Source of the DNA: HIMB11 sp965657135
GTDB lineage: Bacteria > Pseudomonadota > Alphaproteobacteria > Rhodobacterales > Rhodobacteraceae
Reading direction: 5' to 3'
NCBI GenBank assembly: GCA_965657135.1
Contig: CBFHNF010000010.1
Coordinates: 1 to 64,000, forward strand
Length of the DNA: 64,000 nt
Under the pieces are notes generated by a model that saw only the letters and a program-made list of their open reading frames with translations, was not told the origin of the DNA and searched no databases. Made by a program: the position numbers and the translations under genes. Of the stretch, positions 16,389-26,282 are shown piece by piece (within the stretch, counting starts at the first letter, position 1; each line of letters begins with the position of its first letter).

Positions 16389-19260
16389 AACTGCCAAGTG
16401 ACCACCATCCACGTCTTCTCGGCTTGGATGGATCCTCTGGTGGTTCTTTAGTCTGTCCTGCAGGTTCGACCTTCGGTTCGGGTTCAGAGGCTTTGACCTG
16501 TGGCTCTGACTGTGATGCGATAGGCTCAGGCTTTAAAGCCACATCAGATTTTGCAGAATCTGCAGTCGCCTTTTCTGCGGCTTCAGCCTCTTTTTGCGCT
16601 TTGGTTTTGCGTGGTGCGCGTTTACGCACCGGTTTTGGGGCTTCTTCTACTATCTCTACGCTGTCAGGTTTTTCTGCCTCTAAATCGGCGGATGCCTCTG
16701 GCGTTTCTTCAACCTTTTTCTTGCGTGTGCGTCGCTTGGGCTTGGGCGCTTCCTGCTCCTCGATCGCAGTTTCAGATGACGCTGCCTCTTCAGTAACTGT
16801 TGCGTCGGCAACTGCGATTTCGTCAGATGTGGCGGTCTCTGCCTCTGACTTCTTTTTGCGAGGGCGACGCGTACGTTTGGGCTTTTCCTGTTGCGCAGGT
16901 TGTTCAGTCGCTGAATCGGTTACGTCCTGATCGCTCACATTCTCAGCCACGACTTGCTCCGCGGCTTCATCATTGTCGGCAGGTGTCTCGTCAGTTGACA
17001 GATCCTCGGCTCCGTCAACTTGCTCCCCACCTTGCCCCTTGCGACGACGACGACGACGACGACGACGCTTTGGTTTATGCTCATCATCGGTTTCAATCGA
17101 AGGCGTTTCAGCCTCTTCCTTGTCGACGATAACCTCGTCGATCTCGTCCATAACAATGGTATCCGCCGAAACGACGGGCTCACTTGCTTCGGGCACGAAA
17201 CGTGTCGCCGTTTTGAATTTTTCGATTGTGAAATCAGGACTGACCAAGCTTGGATCACCTTCAACACGAACGGACAAGCCATATCGCAATTCAATTTGGG
17301 CCACATGATCGCGTTTTTGGTTCATAATAAAGTTCGATATCCCGACAGGGCATCTGACCAAAACCTCGCGTGTGCGGCGGCGCACGCCTTCTTCTTCGAT
17401 TTGACGCAAAATTGACAATGCCAGGTTGTCATCAGATCGAATAAGCCCTGTACCATGACACGACGGACAAGGTTGAGTGGTCGTCTCGATCATACCTGGG
17501 CGCAAACGCTGGCGACTCATCTCAAGTAAGCCAAACCCAGAAATACGGCCAATCTGAATACGCGCACGATCTGTTTTCAATTTGTCCTTTAGGCGCTTTT
17601 CAACTGCGTTATTATTGCGGCGTTCATCCATATCGATGAAGTCGATCACAATCAAACCTGCCAAATCGCGTAAACGCATTTGACGGGCCACTTCTTCGGC
17701 AGCTTCCAGATTGGTTTTTAGCGCTGTTTCTTCAATCGAGCCTTCTTTAGTCGCACGTCCCGAGTTCACATCAACCGCAACCAAGGCTTCGGTGACGCCA
17801 ATCACCAGATATCCACCAGATTTCAGCTGAACAACTGGATTGAACATGGACGAAAGATAGCTTTCAACCTGATAACGCGCAAATAATGGGAGCGCATCCG
17901 TGTAGTGTTTCACGTTCTTCGCATGGCTTGGCATGATCATTTTCATGAAGTCTTTGGCGTTGCGATAACCACGTTCGCCTTCAACCAAAACTTCCTCAAT
18001 GTCACGATTATAAAGATCGCGGATTGATCGTTTGATCAAATCGCCCTCTTCATAAATTTTAGCTGGTGCAACCGATTTCAGCGTCAACTCACGGATTTGT
18101 TCCCACAAGCGTTGAAGATATTCGTAATCCCGCTTGATCTCGGTCTTGGTTCGTTTGGCACCCGCTGTACGTATAATTAGCCCTGCACCGGTTGGCACGT
18201 CTATTTCCGTCGCAATCTCTTTCAGCTTTTTTCGATCTGGTGCGTTTGTTATTTTACGCGAAATACCACCGCCACGAGCTGTATTTGGCATTAATACACA
18301 ATAACGACCGGCAAGTGAAAGATAGGTCGTTAGAGCCGCGCCTTTGTTTCCACGCTCTTCTTTGACCACCTGCACCAACATAATTTGGCGCACTTTAATC
18401 ACTTCTTGAATTTTATATCGGCGCGCCCGTGGGCGGCGACGCGGACGCAAATCTAGTGCGTCATCATGATCAGATACAGACTCAATTTCATCATCCTGGT
18501 CTTCAGATGTGCTATCTTCATCATCACCAACAACGTCATCCGATACATCGACTGCAGGTTCAGATGCAGTCTCAGAAGCGGCTACATCGTCAGTGTCGCT
18601 TGCATCCTCATCTGTCGCAATCTCAGCTTCGTTTTCGGCCTGCACAGCTTCGCTTTCACTGGATAAGGCAACTGGTTCTTGCTCGTTTACCGCATCCTGG
18701 GGTTCAGAAACGTCTTGCGTCACTATCAAAGGCTGATCTTCAACGATTGGAGCAGCCATTGGCGCGTCAGTATCGGAACTTAAATCGCTTGATGCATCTG
18801 ACACGGCTTCGTCATCCACCGCCTCATCCGCGTTCAAGTCAATGGTTTCCATGCCATCGACTTCGCTTTGTATTGTTGCATCTGTCTGCTTTGCGTTGCG
18901 TCGTCTTGGGCCACGACGACGACGTTTTTTCGGCGCCTCTGCCTCTTCTTCTTCGCGCGCATCCTCCTCAGCAAGGGCGCGTTCCTCTTCCATCAACGCT
19001 TCGCGATCTGCGACAGGGATTTGATAGTAATCAGGATGAATTTCTGAGAACGCCAAAAATCCATGACGATTCCCACCATAATCTACAAAGGCCGCCTGAA
19101 GGGACGGTTCAACGCGTGTTACTTTTGCAAGATAGATGTTGCCAGCTATTTGGCGTTTGTTTTCCGATTCAAAGTCGAATTCCTCAACCTTGTTTCCATC
19201 AACCACAACCACGCGCGTTTCCTCGGCGTGGGTGGCGTCGATAAGCATTTTCTTAACCAT
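16387..19260 (-). CDS. rne: ribonuclease E
   Basis: A 957-residue endoribonuclease of RNA decay and rRNA/tRNA processing. The S1 domain starts near residue 35 and is split by a long acidic/basic low-complexity insert (about residues 90-280), as known for Rhodobacter RNase E. The RNase H-like and DNase I-like core follows, with catalytic aspartates in VAVDVNSGR and VIDFIDMDE, and the zinc link CPSCHGTG. The C-terminal third is disordered, with alternating Lys/Arg blocks and acidic stretches that would bind RNA and degradosome partners. A poly-Arg run is coded by a (CGA)n repeat (plus-strand 17042-17067). I chose ATG 19260 (MVKKMLIDATHAEETR); another ATG lies three codons upstream. The leader is long and holds no gene. 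Confidence 0.95.
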   Translation of the reverse strand: MVKKMLIDATHAEETRVVVVDGNKVEEFDFESENKRQIAGNIYLAKVTRVEPSLQAAFVDYGGNRHGFLAFSEIHPDYYQIPVADREALMEEERALAEEDAREEEEAEAPKKRRRRGPRRRNAKQTDATIQSEVDGMETIDLNADEAVDDEAVSDASSDLSSDTDAPMAAPIVEDQPLIVTQDVSEPQDAVNEQEPVALSSESEAVQAENEAEIATDEDASDTDDVAASETASEPAVDVSDDVVGDDEDSTSEDQDDEIESVSDHDDALDLRPRRRPRARRYKIQEVIKVRQIMLVQVVKEERGNKGAALTTYLSLAGRYCVLMPNTARGGGISRKITNAPDRKKLKEIATEIDVPTGAGLIIRTAGAKRTKTEIKRDYEYLQRLWEQIRELTLKSVAPAKIYEEGDLIKRSIRDLYNRDIEEVLVEGERGYRNAKDFMKMIMPSHAKNVKHYTDALPLFARYQVESYLSSMFNPVVQLKSGGYLVIGVTEALVAVDVNSGRATKEGSIEETALKTNLEAAEEVARQMRLRDLAGLIVIDFIDMDERRNNNAVEKRLKDKLKTDRARIQIGRISGFGLLEMSRQRLRPGMIETTTQPCPSCHGTGLIRSDDNLALSILRQIEEEGVRRRTREVLVRCPVGISNFIMNQKRDHVAQIELRYGLSVRVEGDPSLVSPDFTIEKFKTATRFVPEASEPVVSADTIVMDEIDEVIVDKEEAETPSIETDDEHKPKRRRRRRRRRKGQGGEQVDGAEDLSTDETPADNDEAAEQVVAENVSDQDVTDSATEQPAQQEKPKRTRRPRKKKSEAETATSDEIAVADATVTEEAASSETAIEEQEAPKPKRRTRKKKVEETPEASADLEAEKPDSVEIVEEAPKPVRKRAPRKTKAQKEAEAAEKATADSAKSDVALKPEPIASQSEPQVKASEPEPKVEPAGQTKEPPEDPSKPRRRGWWSLGS
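17042..17067. repeat. trinucleotide (CGA)n repeat inside rne
   Basis: Nearly nine tandem copies of CGA on the plus strand, equal to CGT codons on the coding strand, encode a run of Arg in the disordered C-terminal part of RNase E. A uniform codon in a perfect repeat, unlike the mixed codons used for other Arg runs in this gene, makes it prone to copy-number slippage without frame loss. Confidence 0.85.
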
Positions 19261-19269
19261 GTTGTCCAT

Positions 19270-19715
19270 TCACACACCGCATCCCAAATCCGCCGTTCAA
19301 CGGCATGTGGAATGTAGACGATGTGATTATACTTTTGGGCGATGCGGTGCGCGCGCGCAGGCCGACCATGATTGGCCCCTACTCGATTAACGATGTTTCG
19401 TTCGCGTTGCATCGCGTCTTCTTCTCCGATCAGGCAAGCCTGACCAATTTTTTCCCGTCGCGTAAGCGGCCCGGGGGCGGGTGACCCATTGGGGTCTTAT
19501 CAATCTGAAGTTCGGGAACCGGTCGCTATGCCGGGTCACATCGAAAAACAGTGAAACTCTCAAGGCAGGATAATTTCATGAAAAAGAGCTGCCTTTTGGC
19601 GACCATAAAGCCAAACGTGAACCAAATACAATGCCCAAATTGGAAATGTGCCGAATTGAGCATAAATTAATTTATTAAATTGTGGTGTTTAGGGGATTTT
19701 AGCCCCCCAAACAAA
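19270..19715 (-). other. non-coding leader region of rne
   Basis: No supportable gene in 446 bases. It would contain the 5' untranslated leader of rne on the minus strand. Visible structures are a small palindrome TCAGGCAAGCCTGA (19428-19441), a GACCC/GGGTC hairpin near 19489-19502 and a GC-rich stretch between them. A 30-codon frame at 19578 on the plus strand has no coding features. Long structured leaders are usual for RNase E, which often limits its own mRNA, but self-regulation here is only an inference. Confidence 0.5.
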
Positions 19716-20588
19716 TCATCCTAATTTTTGCAACCGTTTGAATAGACTGGAAGTATCCCAACGCCCCCCACCCATTTTTTGAACGTCCTTGTAAAATTGA
19801 TCAACCAATGCCGTGACCGGCAAACTTGCGCCTGTATCATTGGCAGCCTCAAGGCAAATACCCAAATCTTTGCGCATCCAATCCACTGCAAAGCCATGTT
19901 CAAATTGATCATTCAACATTGTTTCATAACGATTGGACATTTGCCAACTACCTGCAGCGCCTTGTGAAATCACCTCGACCACGGCCGCGCCATCAAGCCC
20001 AGCTTTTTCAGCAAAGTGCAGCGCCTCAGATAGACCTTGAACCAATCCCGCAATTGCAATTTGATTGCACATTTTGGTTTTTTGTCCTGCACCACTTTCC
20101 CCAATGCGACGGCAAATCCGCGAATAGGCCGACATGATAGCTTCGGCAGAATCAAATGCGGCTTGATCTCCACCACACATGATCGAAAGCACACCATTTT
20201 CAGCCCCTGCTTGACCGCCTGAGATTGGCGCGTCTACGAAACTCAGTCCTAAATCTGCAGCAACTGTGAATAGTTCGGCAGTCACATTCGCAGACACCGT
20301 TGTGTGATCAACAAAAATGCCGCCCTTATTCATTCCAGTGAACGCACCAGTATCGCCCAGACAAACACCACGCAAATCATCATCATTGCCAACGCAGGCC
20401 ATCACGAAATCGGCGCCAGCGGCAGCCTCAGCTGGTGTTTTTGCCATCAATCCACCAAATTCAGTAACCCATTTTTCCACTTTGGATGCTGTGCGGTTAT
20501 AGACCGTTACGGAATGTCCAGCTTTTTGCAGATGACCTGCCATCGGGTATCCCATGACACCCAGCCCCAGAAATGCAACGTTTGCCAT
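19716..20588 (-). CDS. NAD(P)-dependent oxidoreductase, 3-hydroxyisobutyrate dehydrogenase family
   Basis: A 290-residue beta-hydroxyacid dehydrogenase. Residues about 5-25 form the dinucleotide loop FLGLGVMGYPMAGHL, the substrate signature is FVDAPISGGQAGAENG, and the catalytic Lys lies in GAGQKTKMCNQ. Members include tartronate semialdehyde reductase and 3-hydroxyisobutyrate dehydrogenase; the Asn-Arg after the second Rossmann strand (VYNRTASKVEKW) suggests NADPH use, as in succinic-semialdehyde/glyoxylate reductases of this family. It is separate from mmsB at 46446, which belongs to the valine operon, so a different substrate is likely. It stands alone, divergent from the acylase gene. Confidence 0.88.
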   Translation of the reverse strand: MANVAFLGLGVMGYPMAGHLQKAGHSVTVYNRTASKVEKWVTEFGGLMAKTPAEAAAGADFVMACVGNDDDLRGVCLGDTGAFTGMNKGGIFVDHTTVSANVTAELFTVAADLGLSFVDAPISGGQAGAENGVLSIMCGGDQAAFDSAEAIMSAYSRICRRIGESGAGQKTKMCNQIAIAGLVQGLSEALHFAEKAGLDGAAVVEVISQGAAGSWQMSNRYETMLNDQFEHGFAVDWMRKDLGICLEAANDTGASLPVTALVDQFYKDVQKMGGGRWDTSSLFKRLQKLG

Positions 20589-20675
20589 AATTATTCCTCT
20601 TAATTATTGGTTTAATACTTGTGTCGCGGTATGAAACCTGATGCAAGGGGTACGGGGCAAAAAGGTAGGTTAAAG

Positions 20676-23147
20676 ATGGCGAGCGTTTTTCGTATCTTAC
20701 TTCGCATTGCAATTGCTTTGATCTCATTGATCGTGATTGGCGCTATAATTGCCTATTTTTTGGCTGCCCGCTCGCTGCCGGATTATAACGCCAATTTGGA
20801 ATTGCCTGGCGCCCAAGGTTCCATCGAAATCGTGCGTGACACCGCGAATGTTCCACATATTTTTGCACAACACGACGATGACATTTTTTATGGCCTTGGC
20901 TATGCACATGCTCAAGATAGGTTGTGGCAAATGTCGATGATGCGCCGAACGGCCCAAGGCCGGTTGTCGGAAATTTTTGGGTCTGAAACACAACACATTG
21001 ACACCTACATGCGCCACCTTGATCTGTATACAACAGCGGTTCAAAGCCTGTCTGTGCAATCCCCCGAAACACTGGCGGCGCTGCGTGCGTATGCGCGCGG
21101 TGTAAATGCGCGGATTTATGAAATAAACACTTATGCGCGTGGACGCGGCGCCCCAGAAATGTTTTTCTTTAATGTCCCGTTCTCTACGTGGCAGCCCGCA
21201 GACAGTTTGGTGATGTTGAAATTGATGTCTGTCACACTTTCTGGGCATATGGCGAGTGAAATTCGGCGCGCCAAAGTATCACTCAACCTGCCCGATCCTG
21301 ATCGGATAATCGATATTCTACCAGATCACCCAACGGATGCGACGATCGCCTTACCAGCCTATGCCTCTTTCTGGACAGAACCGGCTTTTCAAACTGCTAA
21401 GTTGACTGAAAACCCTCGACACCCCCTAACACCTTGGCCATCAATAGAACACGCAGGCGCATCAAATGCTTTTGCGGTGGCACCTGCGCGCAGTGCCGCG
21501 GGGGGCACAATACTGGCCAATGATCCGCATCTAGAGCTGAGTGCGCCTGTCATCTGGTATCTGGCGCGTATGGAATTGTCAGCCGGGGGTGTAATAGGTG
21601 CGACGATCCCGGGAATTCCACTGATCCTATCGGGACGTAATCGTCATTTAGCCTGGGGGATGACGTCCTCTTATCTTGATGATCAGGACATCCTGATGGA
21701 GGAACTTAATCCCATCAACCCAAATGAATATCGTACGGCATCGGGATGGAAAAGATTCCGCACGCGTCAAAGCATTATTAATGTTGCAGATGGCAGCCCA
21801 AAAACTGTATCCCTCCGCTGGAGCGATAATGGGCCAATCCTGCCCGCGGATATGTTTGATTTATCTAGTGTCACACCCGACGGCTTTGTGCCCGCACTCT
21901 CGTTTACCGCACTATCACCCAAGGACACGACGATGAGTGCCGCATTTCAAATGATTCAAGCACGCAACGTGTCTGAGGCGATTGATGCGCTCGAAGGATA
22001 TATTGCGCCCTCTCAGAACGTAACGTTTATTGATCGCGATACAATCGGCTTCAAAGTAATTGGCGCCTTTCCCCAACGCAGTTCGCAGCACCAAACCCAA
22101 GGTCGGATGCCTGCGCTTGGTTGGGTACGCGACAATCAATGGGACGGGCGACTGCCGTATAAAGCTAATCCGGAGCTGATCAATCCAGACACAGGCATCG
22201 TTGGAAACACAAATAACAAAACAACCGATGCAGCGTTTCCAAATCATGTTTCGTTTGAATGGGGGGACAGCCAGCGGATTAATCGCCTAAAGCGGTTGAT
22301 GGAAGTGCGAAAGGTACACACGCGCGAAAGCCTGATTGAGGCCCAGCTCGACACCGTCAGTTTCACGGCACAAGCCCTGTTGCCCCTTATTGGCAAAGAA
22401 CTATGGTTCACCGAAGCAAGTGGCGAGCGCGGCACTCTTGCCTGGCAGCGCAGTACTGCACTAACTTTGCTAGCTGATTGGAATGGTGAAATGAACGAAC
22501 ACCTGCCAGAACCGTTGATTTACGCAGCTTGGCTACGCGCTATTCAAACACGACTGATCAGGGATGAATTGGGTCCCATTGCACAGGACTTTACTCATGT
22601 GGAACCGTTGTTTATCGAACGGGTATATCGCGACATCGATGGTGCCTCTATATGGTGTGATGTGATCCAAAGTGCGCCTGTTGAAACTTGCGAACAAATC
22701 GCATCGCGCGCGCTGGATGACGCTTTGATCTGGCTCAGTGATAATTTCAATCGTGACCCAAATGCTTTGCGTTGGGGGGATGCCCACCAGGCAAAACATG
22801 ACCATGCGGTATTGGGAAAAGTTCCTGTGTTGCACTATTTCACCAATATTCGCCAATCCACATCAGGCGGTGATAATACACTGATGCGCGGGCGCACACG
22901 CGGCGGTGATGTGAATCCTTTTCAGAATGTGCACGCCGCTGGCTACCGTAGTGTTATTGATTTCGCCGATCCAGACAGCTCCGTATTTATCACATCAACG
23001 GGGCAGTCCGGTCATTTCCTGTCACGCCATTATGATGATTTGGGTCAGTTGTGGCGATTTGGAGAATATGTGCCAATGTCGCTAGATCCACGTTTGGCCC
23101 GAGCGGCGTCCACCGGTGTGACCAAAATCAACCCGATACTTGAATAA
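20676..23147 (+). CDS. penicillin acylase family protein (Ntn hydrolase)
   Basis: An 823-residue secreted or membrane-anchored amidase. One N-terminal hydrophobic helix (about residues 10-31, LISLIVIGAIIAYFLAA) acts as signal or anchor; the precursor is expected to self-cleave into alpha and beta chains at the Ser of AGASNAFAVAP (about S263), which becomes the N-terminal nucleophile. Alpha-chain motifs IEIVRDTANVPHIFA and GLGYAHAQDRLWQM and beta-chain motifs LANDPHLELSAP and NRHLAWGMTSS are present. Such enzymes cleave side-chain amides, including acyl-homoserine lactones, so quorum quenching is possible but unproven. I start at ATG 20676 because the preceding 19 codons are polar. Its end overlaps the convergent hflX by 20 bases. 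Confidence 0.88.
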   Translation: MASVFRILLRIAIALISLIVIGAIIAYFLAARSLPDYNANLELPGAQGSIEIVRDTANVPHIFAQHDDDIFYGLGYAHAQDRLWQMSMMRRTAQGRLSEIFGSETQHIDTYMRHLDLYTTAVQSLSVQSPETLAALRAYARGVNARIYEINTYARGRGAPEMFFFNVPFSTWQPADSLVMLKLMSVTLSGHMASEIRRAKVSLNLPDPDRIIDILPDHPTDATIALPAYASFWTEPAFQTAKLTENPRHPLTPWPSIEHAGASNAFAVAPARSAAGGTILANDPHLELSAPVIWYLARMELSAGGVIGATIPGIPLILSGRNRHLAWGMTSSYLDDQDILMEELNPINPNEYRTASGWKRFRTRQSIINVADGSPKTVSLRWSDNGPILPADMFDLSSVTPDGFVPALSFTALSPKDTTMSAAFQMIQARNVSEAIDALEGYIAPSQNVTFIDRDTIGFKVIGAFPQRSSQHQTQGRMPALGWVRDNQWDGRLPYKANPELINPDTGIVGNTNNKTTDAAFPNHVSFEWGDSQRINRLKRLMEVRKVHTRESLIEAQLDTVSFTAQALLPLIGKELWFTEASGERGTLAWQRSTALTLLADWNGEMNEHLPEPLIYAAWLRAIQTRLIRDELGPIAQDFTHVEPLFIERVYRDIDGASIWCDVIQSAPVETCEQIASRALDDALIWLSDNFNRDPNALRWGDAHQAKHDHAVLGKVPVLHYFTNIRQSTSGGDNTLMRGRTRGGDVNPFQNVHAAGYRSVIDFADPDSSVFITSTGQSGHFLSRHYDDLGQLWRFGEYVPMSLDPRLARAASTGVTKINPILE

Positions 23148-24426
23148 GTCCAAAGGCCTTTTTAAACTGTGCCTTTTGTTTGGCGTTCCAACGCACGTGA
23201 AATAGGCTCGCATCCTCTTGATGCGTTTCTTGATCAACCACACCTTGCTCAAATAACCATGCGCGTGCCCGGCCATCAGCATAAGGAACACAAATATCGT
23301 CTTCAAGAACGTCACGGGTTAGATGTGCCGATACGCGCGCAATCAAATCATCAAGCCCCTGCCCCGTGATTGCAGATATCGACAGAATATAGTCGTTACG
23401 CTCTGCAATATTGGCCAAGGCTATGCGATCATCTTCATCGATCAAATCAACCTTATTCCACACTTCCAGATGTGGGGTATTTTCTGGTATCCCCAAACTT
23501 TCAAGAATTTTTTCGACATCTTCAGCCTGCTCTTCAGTTGCAGGGTGTGAAATATCGCGCACATGTAAGATAATATCGGCCTCTAACACCTCTTCTAAGG
23601 TAGCACGAAACGCTGCAACCAACTCTGTTGGTAGATCCGAGATGAACCCCACCGTATCTGATAAAATAATATCGACGCCACTTGAAAGTTTGATCGATCG
23701 CATAGTCGGATCAAGCGTGGCAAAAAGCATATCTTTGGCCATAACATCCGCCCCTGTTAACCGATTAAACAGAGTTGATTTCCCAGCATTTGTATAGCCG
23801 ACCAATGCAACGATGGGAAACGGCACCTTGGCGCGTGCGGCGCGGTGCAGGCTGCGGGTTTTTACGACTTTATCCAATTGACGACGCAAACGTACCAATT
23901 GTTCGTCAATTGCACGCCTATCAGCCTCGATCTGAGTTTCCCCCGGTCCACCAACAAAGCCCAATCCGCCTCGTTGACGCTCCAAGTGGGTCCACGCACG
24001 CACCAATCGAGTCCGTTGATAGGTAAGAGCGGCCATCTCGACCTGTAACACACCTTCACGCGTTGCAGCACGATCAGAAAAAATTTCAAGGATCAAACCG
24101 GTACGATCAAGGATCTTTACCTTCCATTCCTTTTCCAGATTGCGCTGCTGAACGGGCGTGACAGGTCCATCAATCAACACCAACTCTATTTCATTGTCAT
24201 GAAACAGCGTTTTCAACTCGTCCAATTTGCCTTTGCCGAATAATTTTCCCGGCTGCGGCTTTGGCAAAGGGACTAAAGTTGCACCAACCACTTCCAAATT
24301 AGGAAGTGCCACGGCCAAAGATACGGCCTCTTCTAGTGCCGGCTCGCCCGGGCGCCGATCTGGATCAGATTTAATGTCAGGATGCAGAACCCAAGCGCGG
24401 GTTGGCGTCACATCATGTGATTTCAA
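23128..24426 (-). CDS. hflX: ribosome-associated GTPase HflX
   Basis: A 432-residue P-loop GTPase that binds the large ribosomal subunit and splits stalled ribosomes, notably in heat stress. The N-terminal nucleotide-binding-like domain and glycine-rich linker (RQRGGLGFVGGPGETQIE) precede the G domain: G1 GYTNAGKST, G3 DTVGFI, G4 NKVD. The start overlaps the hfq stop as ATGA, the arrangement typical of alphaproteobacteria. The 3' end overlaps the convergent acylase gene. Confidence 0.95.
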   Translation of the reverse strand: MKSHDVTPTRAWVLHPDIKSDPDRRPGEPALEEAVSLAVALPNLEVVGATLVPLPKPQPGKLFGKGKLDELKTLFHDNEIELVLIDGPVTPVQQRNLEKEWKVKILDRTGLILEIFSDRAATREGVLQVEMAALTYQRTRLVRAWTHLERQRGGLGFVGGPGETQIEADRRAIDEQLVRLRRQLDKVVKTRSLHRAARAKVPFPIVALVGYTNAGKSTLFNRLTGADVMAKDMLFATLDPTMRSIKLSSGVDIILSDTVGFISDLPTELVAAFRATLEEVLEADIILHVRDISHPATEEQAEDVEKILESLGIPENTPHLEVWNKVDLIDEDDRIALANIAERNDYILSISAITGQGLDDLIARVSAHLTRDVLEDDICVPYADGRARAWLFEQGVVDQETHQEDASLFHVRWNAKQKAQFKKAFGLIQVSG

Positions 24427-24662
24427 CTTTGCTCTTCGCCTTCATAAAGCGATACATTTTGCGCAGGCATGATTGTCGAAATAGCGTGTTTGTACACCAA
24501 TTGTGACTGACCATCACGACGCAGTAGAATGCAAAAATTGTCAAACCAGGTGATCATACCCTGTAGTTTGACACCGTTGATCAAAAAAACAGTGACTGAA
24601 ATTTTATGCTTACGGACATGATTTAAAAAAGCGTCTTGTAGGTTTTGACGGTCGGATGCCAT
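24423..24662 (-). CDS. hfq: RNA chaperone Hfq
   Basis: A 79-residue Sm-like protein that forms a hexamer and pairs small RNAs with mRNAs. Sm1 is seen in HKISVTVFLINGVKLQGMITWFDNF and Sm2 in the YKHAISTI motif; the proximal-site residues QNLQDAFLNH are conserved. The C-terminal tail is very short, as in other Rhodobacterales. Its target relevance here: the candidate small RNAs at 48.9-49.2 kb would be natural clients. It is translationally coupled to hflX. Confidence 0.97.
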   Translation of the reverse strand: MASDRQNLQDAFLNHVRKHKISVTVFLINGVKLQGMITWFDNFCILLRRDGQSQLVYKHAISTIMPAQNVSLYEGEEQS

Positions 24663-24759
24663 AATTTGGGCCTCTTCTTATATTTTGTTGTTCTTCGCTC
24701 AACCGATTTATCTATAACGTAACAGCCATAATCTCAAATGACAACGCTAGATTAGTAAA

Positions 24760-26265
24760 TTATTGGCGCCAAAGTGTGGGCGATAGGAATGCAATAACCA
24801 CGAGGATTTCCAAGCGCCCTAGGATCATAGCAAGTGCGAGCGCAAATTTAAAGGGTGCTGAACCTGCGATTATATCCACATTAGGCACCATCATGACATC
24901 CAGCAATGGCCCAGTATTGGTTAGAGCCGCAAAGACCAGAACACAGGCCTGTTCAAAATCAAGATGCAACCCTGAAAAAACCACGGTAAACACAGCAATA
25001 GCGACAACATAGATCATGAAAAATACCCAAGCGATGCTTGCACCCTGCCTTAAATCGCCTCTCAGGTACGAACGTGATTGACCGACGCTAGATGGATAGG
25101 TCATTTTATCCAATTCACGTCGAACACCCAAGTACAACACATACACGCGCAATAGCTTGGCACCGCCCGCAGTCGTTGCAAATCCGCCGCCGATAAAAGC
25201 CAACCCCATGAATAGTACAAACGGCGTTTCTAAACCAGACCATGCCTGCGCCTCTTGCCAATATTCACTGATAAACCCAGAAGTCGTCAGGAAAGAGGCA
25301 ACTGTGAACAATGCGCCCCAAAACGCGCGAAGTGCCGACAGCAGTTCATTTTCGCTTTCGATCCCGAGCGCTGCGGCCCAGTGTCTGACAAATAGCAAAA
25401 TTGGCACACCAATGATCAGTACCGCAGCAAGGCGCAATTCAACATCTTGTCGCAATCCTCCCAAGTTCAAGAGGCCATGATCGGTCGTAAAACTTTGCCG
25501 CGTTAGGGCAAATATCAAAAATATAAACACACTGGCTTCGCCGATAAATCCAATGCCTGAATCCGCATTTACAGGAACAATTCCTGATGTCGAAAGCGTT
25601 GACATCGCATAGATCAGGGCCTGTCCAGCTGGAACCTGTGAGATGAATAGGACGCAAAACAAAATAAAGGTTAGACCTAAATATACTGGAAACAGCTCTC
25701 TGGTTTGACGATATAGCAAATAGGTGTTTTGGGTTGTGCTAAGCCCGTACCCACCTGTTTTTCGCGCTTCACGCGTTTGGGCGGATACCTCGTATCCTCC
25801 GATGTTAAGGGGGGCAAAAATCGCGCCCGCCGCGATCCAAATAAGCGCACCACCACACCATGCCACAAACGTCCGCCACAGATGCAAAACATCTGGCAAG
25901 CGCGCTTCATCGAAAACAGGCAACCCCGTTGTTGTGAACGCGCCGACCATGTCCAGGTAGGCATTTAAATAGCTGGTATTCATAATGATTTGCTGAACTG
26001 GCAATGCCAGAAAAGCAGGCAAAACAAAGTAAACCAGCCCCAAATCCATAAGAAGCGACAGTCCATCATCACGTTTTTTACGAGAAGACAGCGTAATCCC
26101 CATAATTGCGACAAACGTCAGCCCCAGTAATCCTGAATAAAAAAATGTCCGTGACTGATAAAATTCCTCGGCAATCAAACAGATGATAGCAGGCATCCAC
26201 ATCGTCAAAGAGGCAATGCATACAAGTTTCAAAAAAAGAGGAAGATTTGCGAATGCGCTTTGCAT
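24760..26265 (-). CDS. trkH: potassium uptake transmembrane protein TrkH
   Basis: A 501-residue membrane subunit of the Trk potassium system, with about ten to twelve hydrophobic helices arranged as four pore repeats. Selectivity-filter-like segments are visible as FTTTGLPVFDEA, MSTLSTSGIVPVN, FLTTSGFIS and LTNTGPLLD. It lies 17 bases downstream of trkA, its cytoplasmic regulator. The pairing with trkA behind ntrX is the standard alphaproteobacterial order. Confidence 0.93.
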   Translation of the reverse strand: MQSAFANLPLFLKLVCIASLTMWMPAIICLIAEEFYQSRTFFYSGLLGLTFVAIMGITLSSRKKRDDGLSLLMDLGLVYFVLPAFLALPVQQIIMNTSYLNAYLDMVGAFTTTGLPVFDEARLPDVLHLWRTFVAWCGGALIWIAAGAIFAPLNIGGYEVSAQTREARKTGGYGLSTTQNTYLLYRQTRELFPVYLGLTFILFCVLFISQVPAGQALIYAMSTLSTSGIVPVNADSGIGFIGEASVFIFLIFALTRQSFTTDHGLLNLGGLRQDVELRLAAVLIIGVPILLFVRHWAAALGIESENELLSALRAFWGALFTVASFLTTSGFISEYWQEAQAWSGLETPFVLFMGLAFIGGGFATTAGGAKLLRVYVLYLGVRRELDKMTYPSSVGQSRSYLRGDLRQGASIAWVFFMIYVVAIAVFTVVFSGLHLDFEQACVLVFAALTNTGPLLDVMMVPNVDIIAGSAPFKFALALAMILGRLEILVVIAFLSPTLWRQ

Positions 26266-26282
26266 GTCATAAACTGCACTGA

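Noticed and set aside
16973..17415. Plus-strand ORFs with poly-Arg and poly-Thr/Asp runs
   Set aside because: They come from reading the (CGA)n repeat of rne in other frames.
18429..19244. 271-codon plus-strand ORF opposite rne
   Set aside because: It is the antisense shadow of the RNase E S1-domain insert; composition is His/Arg/Leu rich with no family motif.
19578..19670. 30-codon plus-strand ORF in the rne leader region
   Set aside because: No ribosome site, no homology features and an isolated position.
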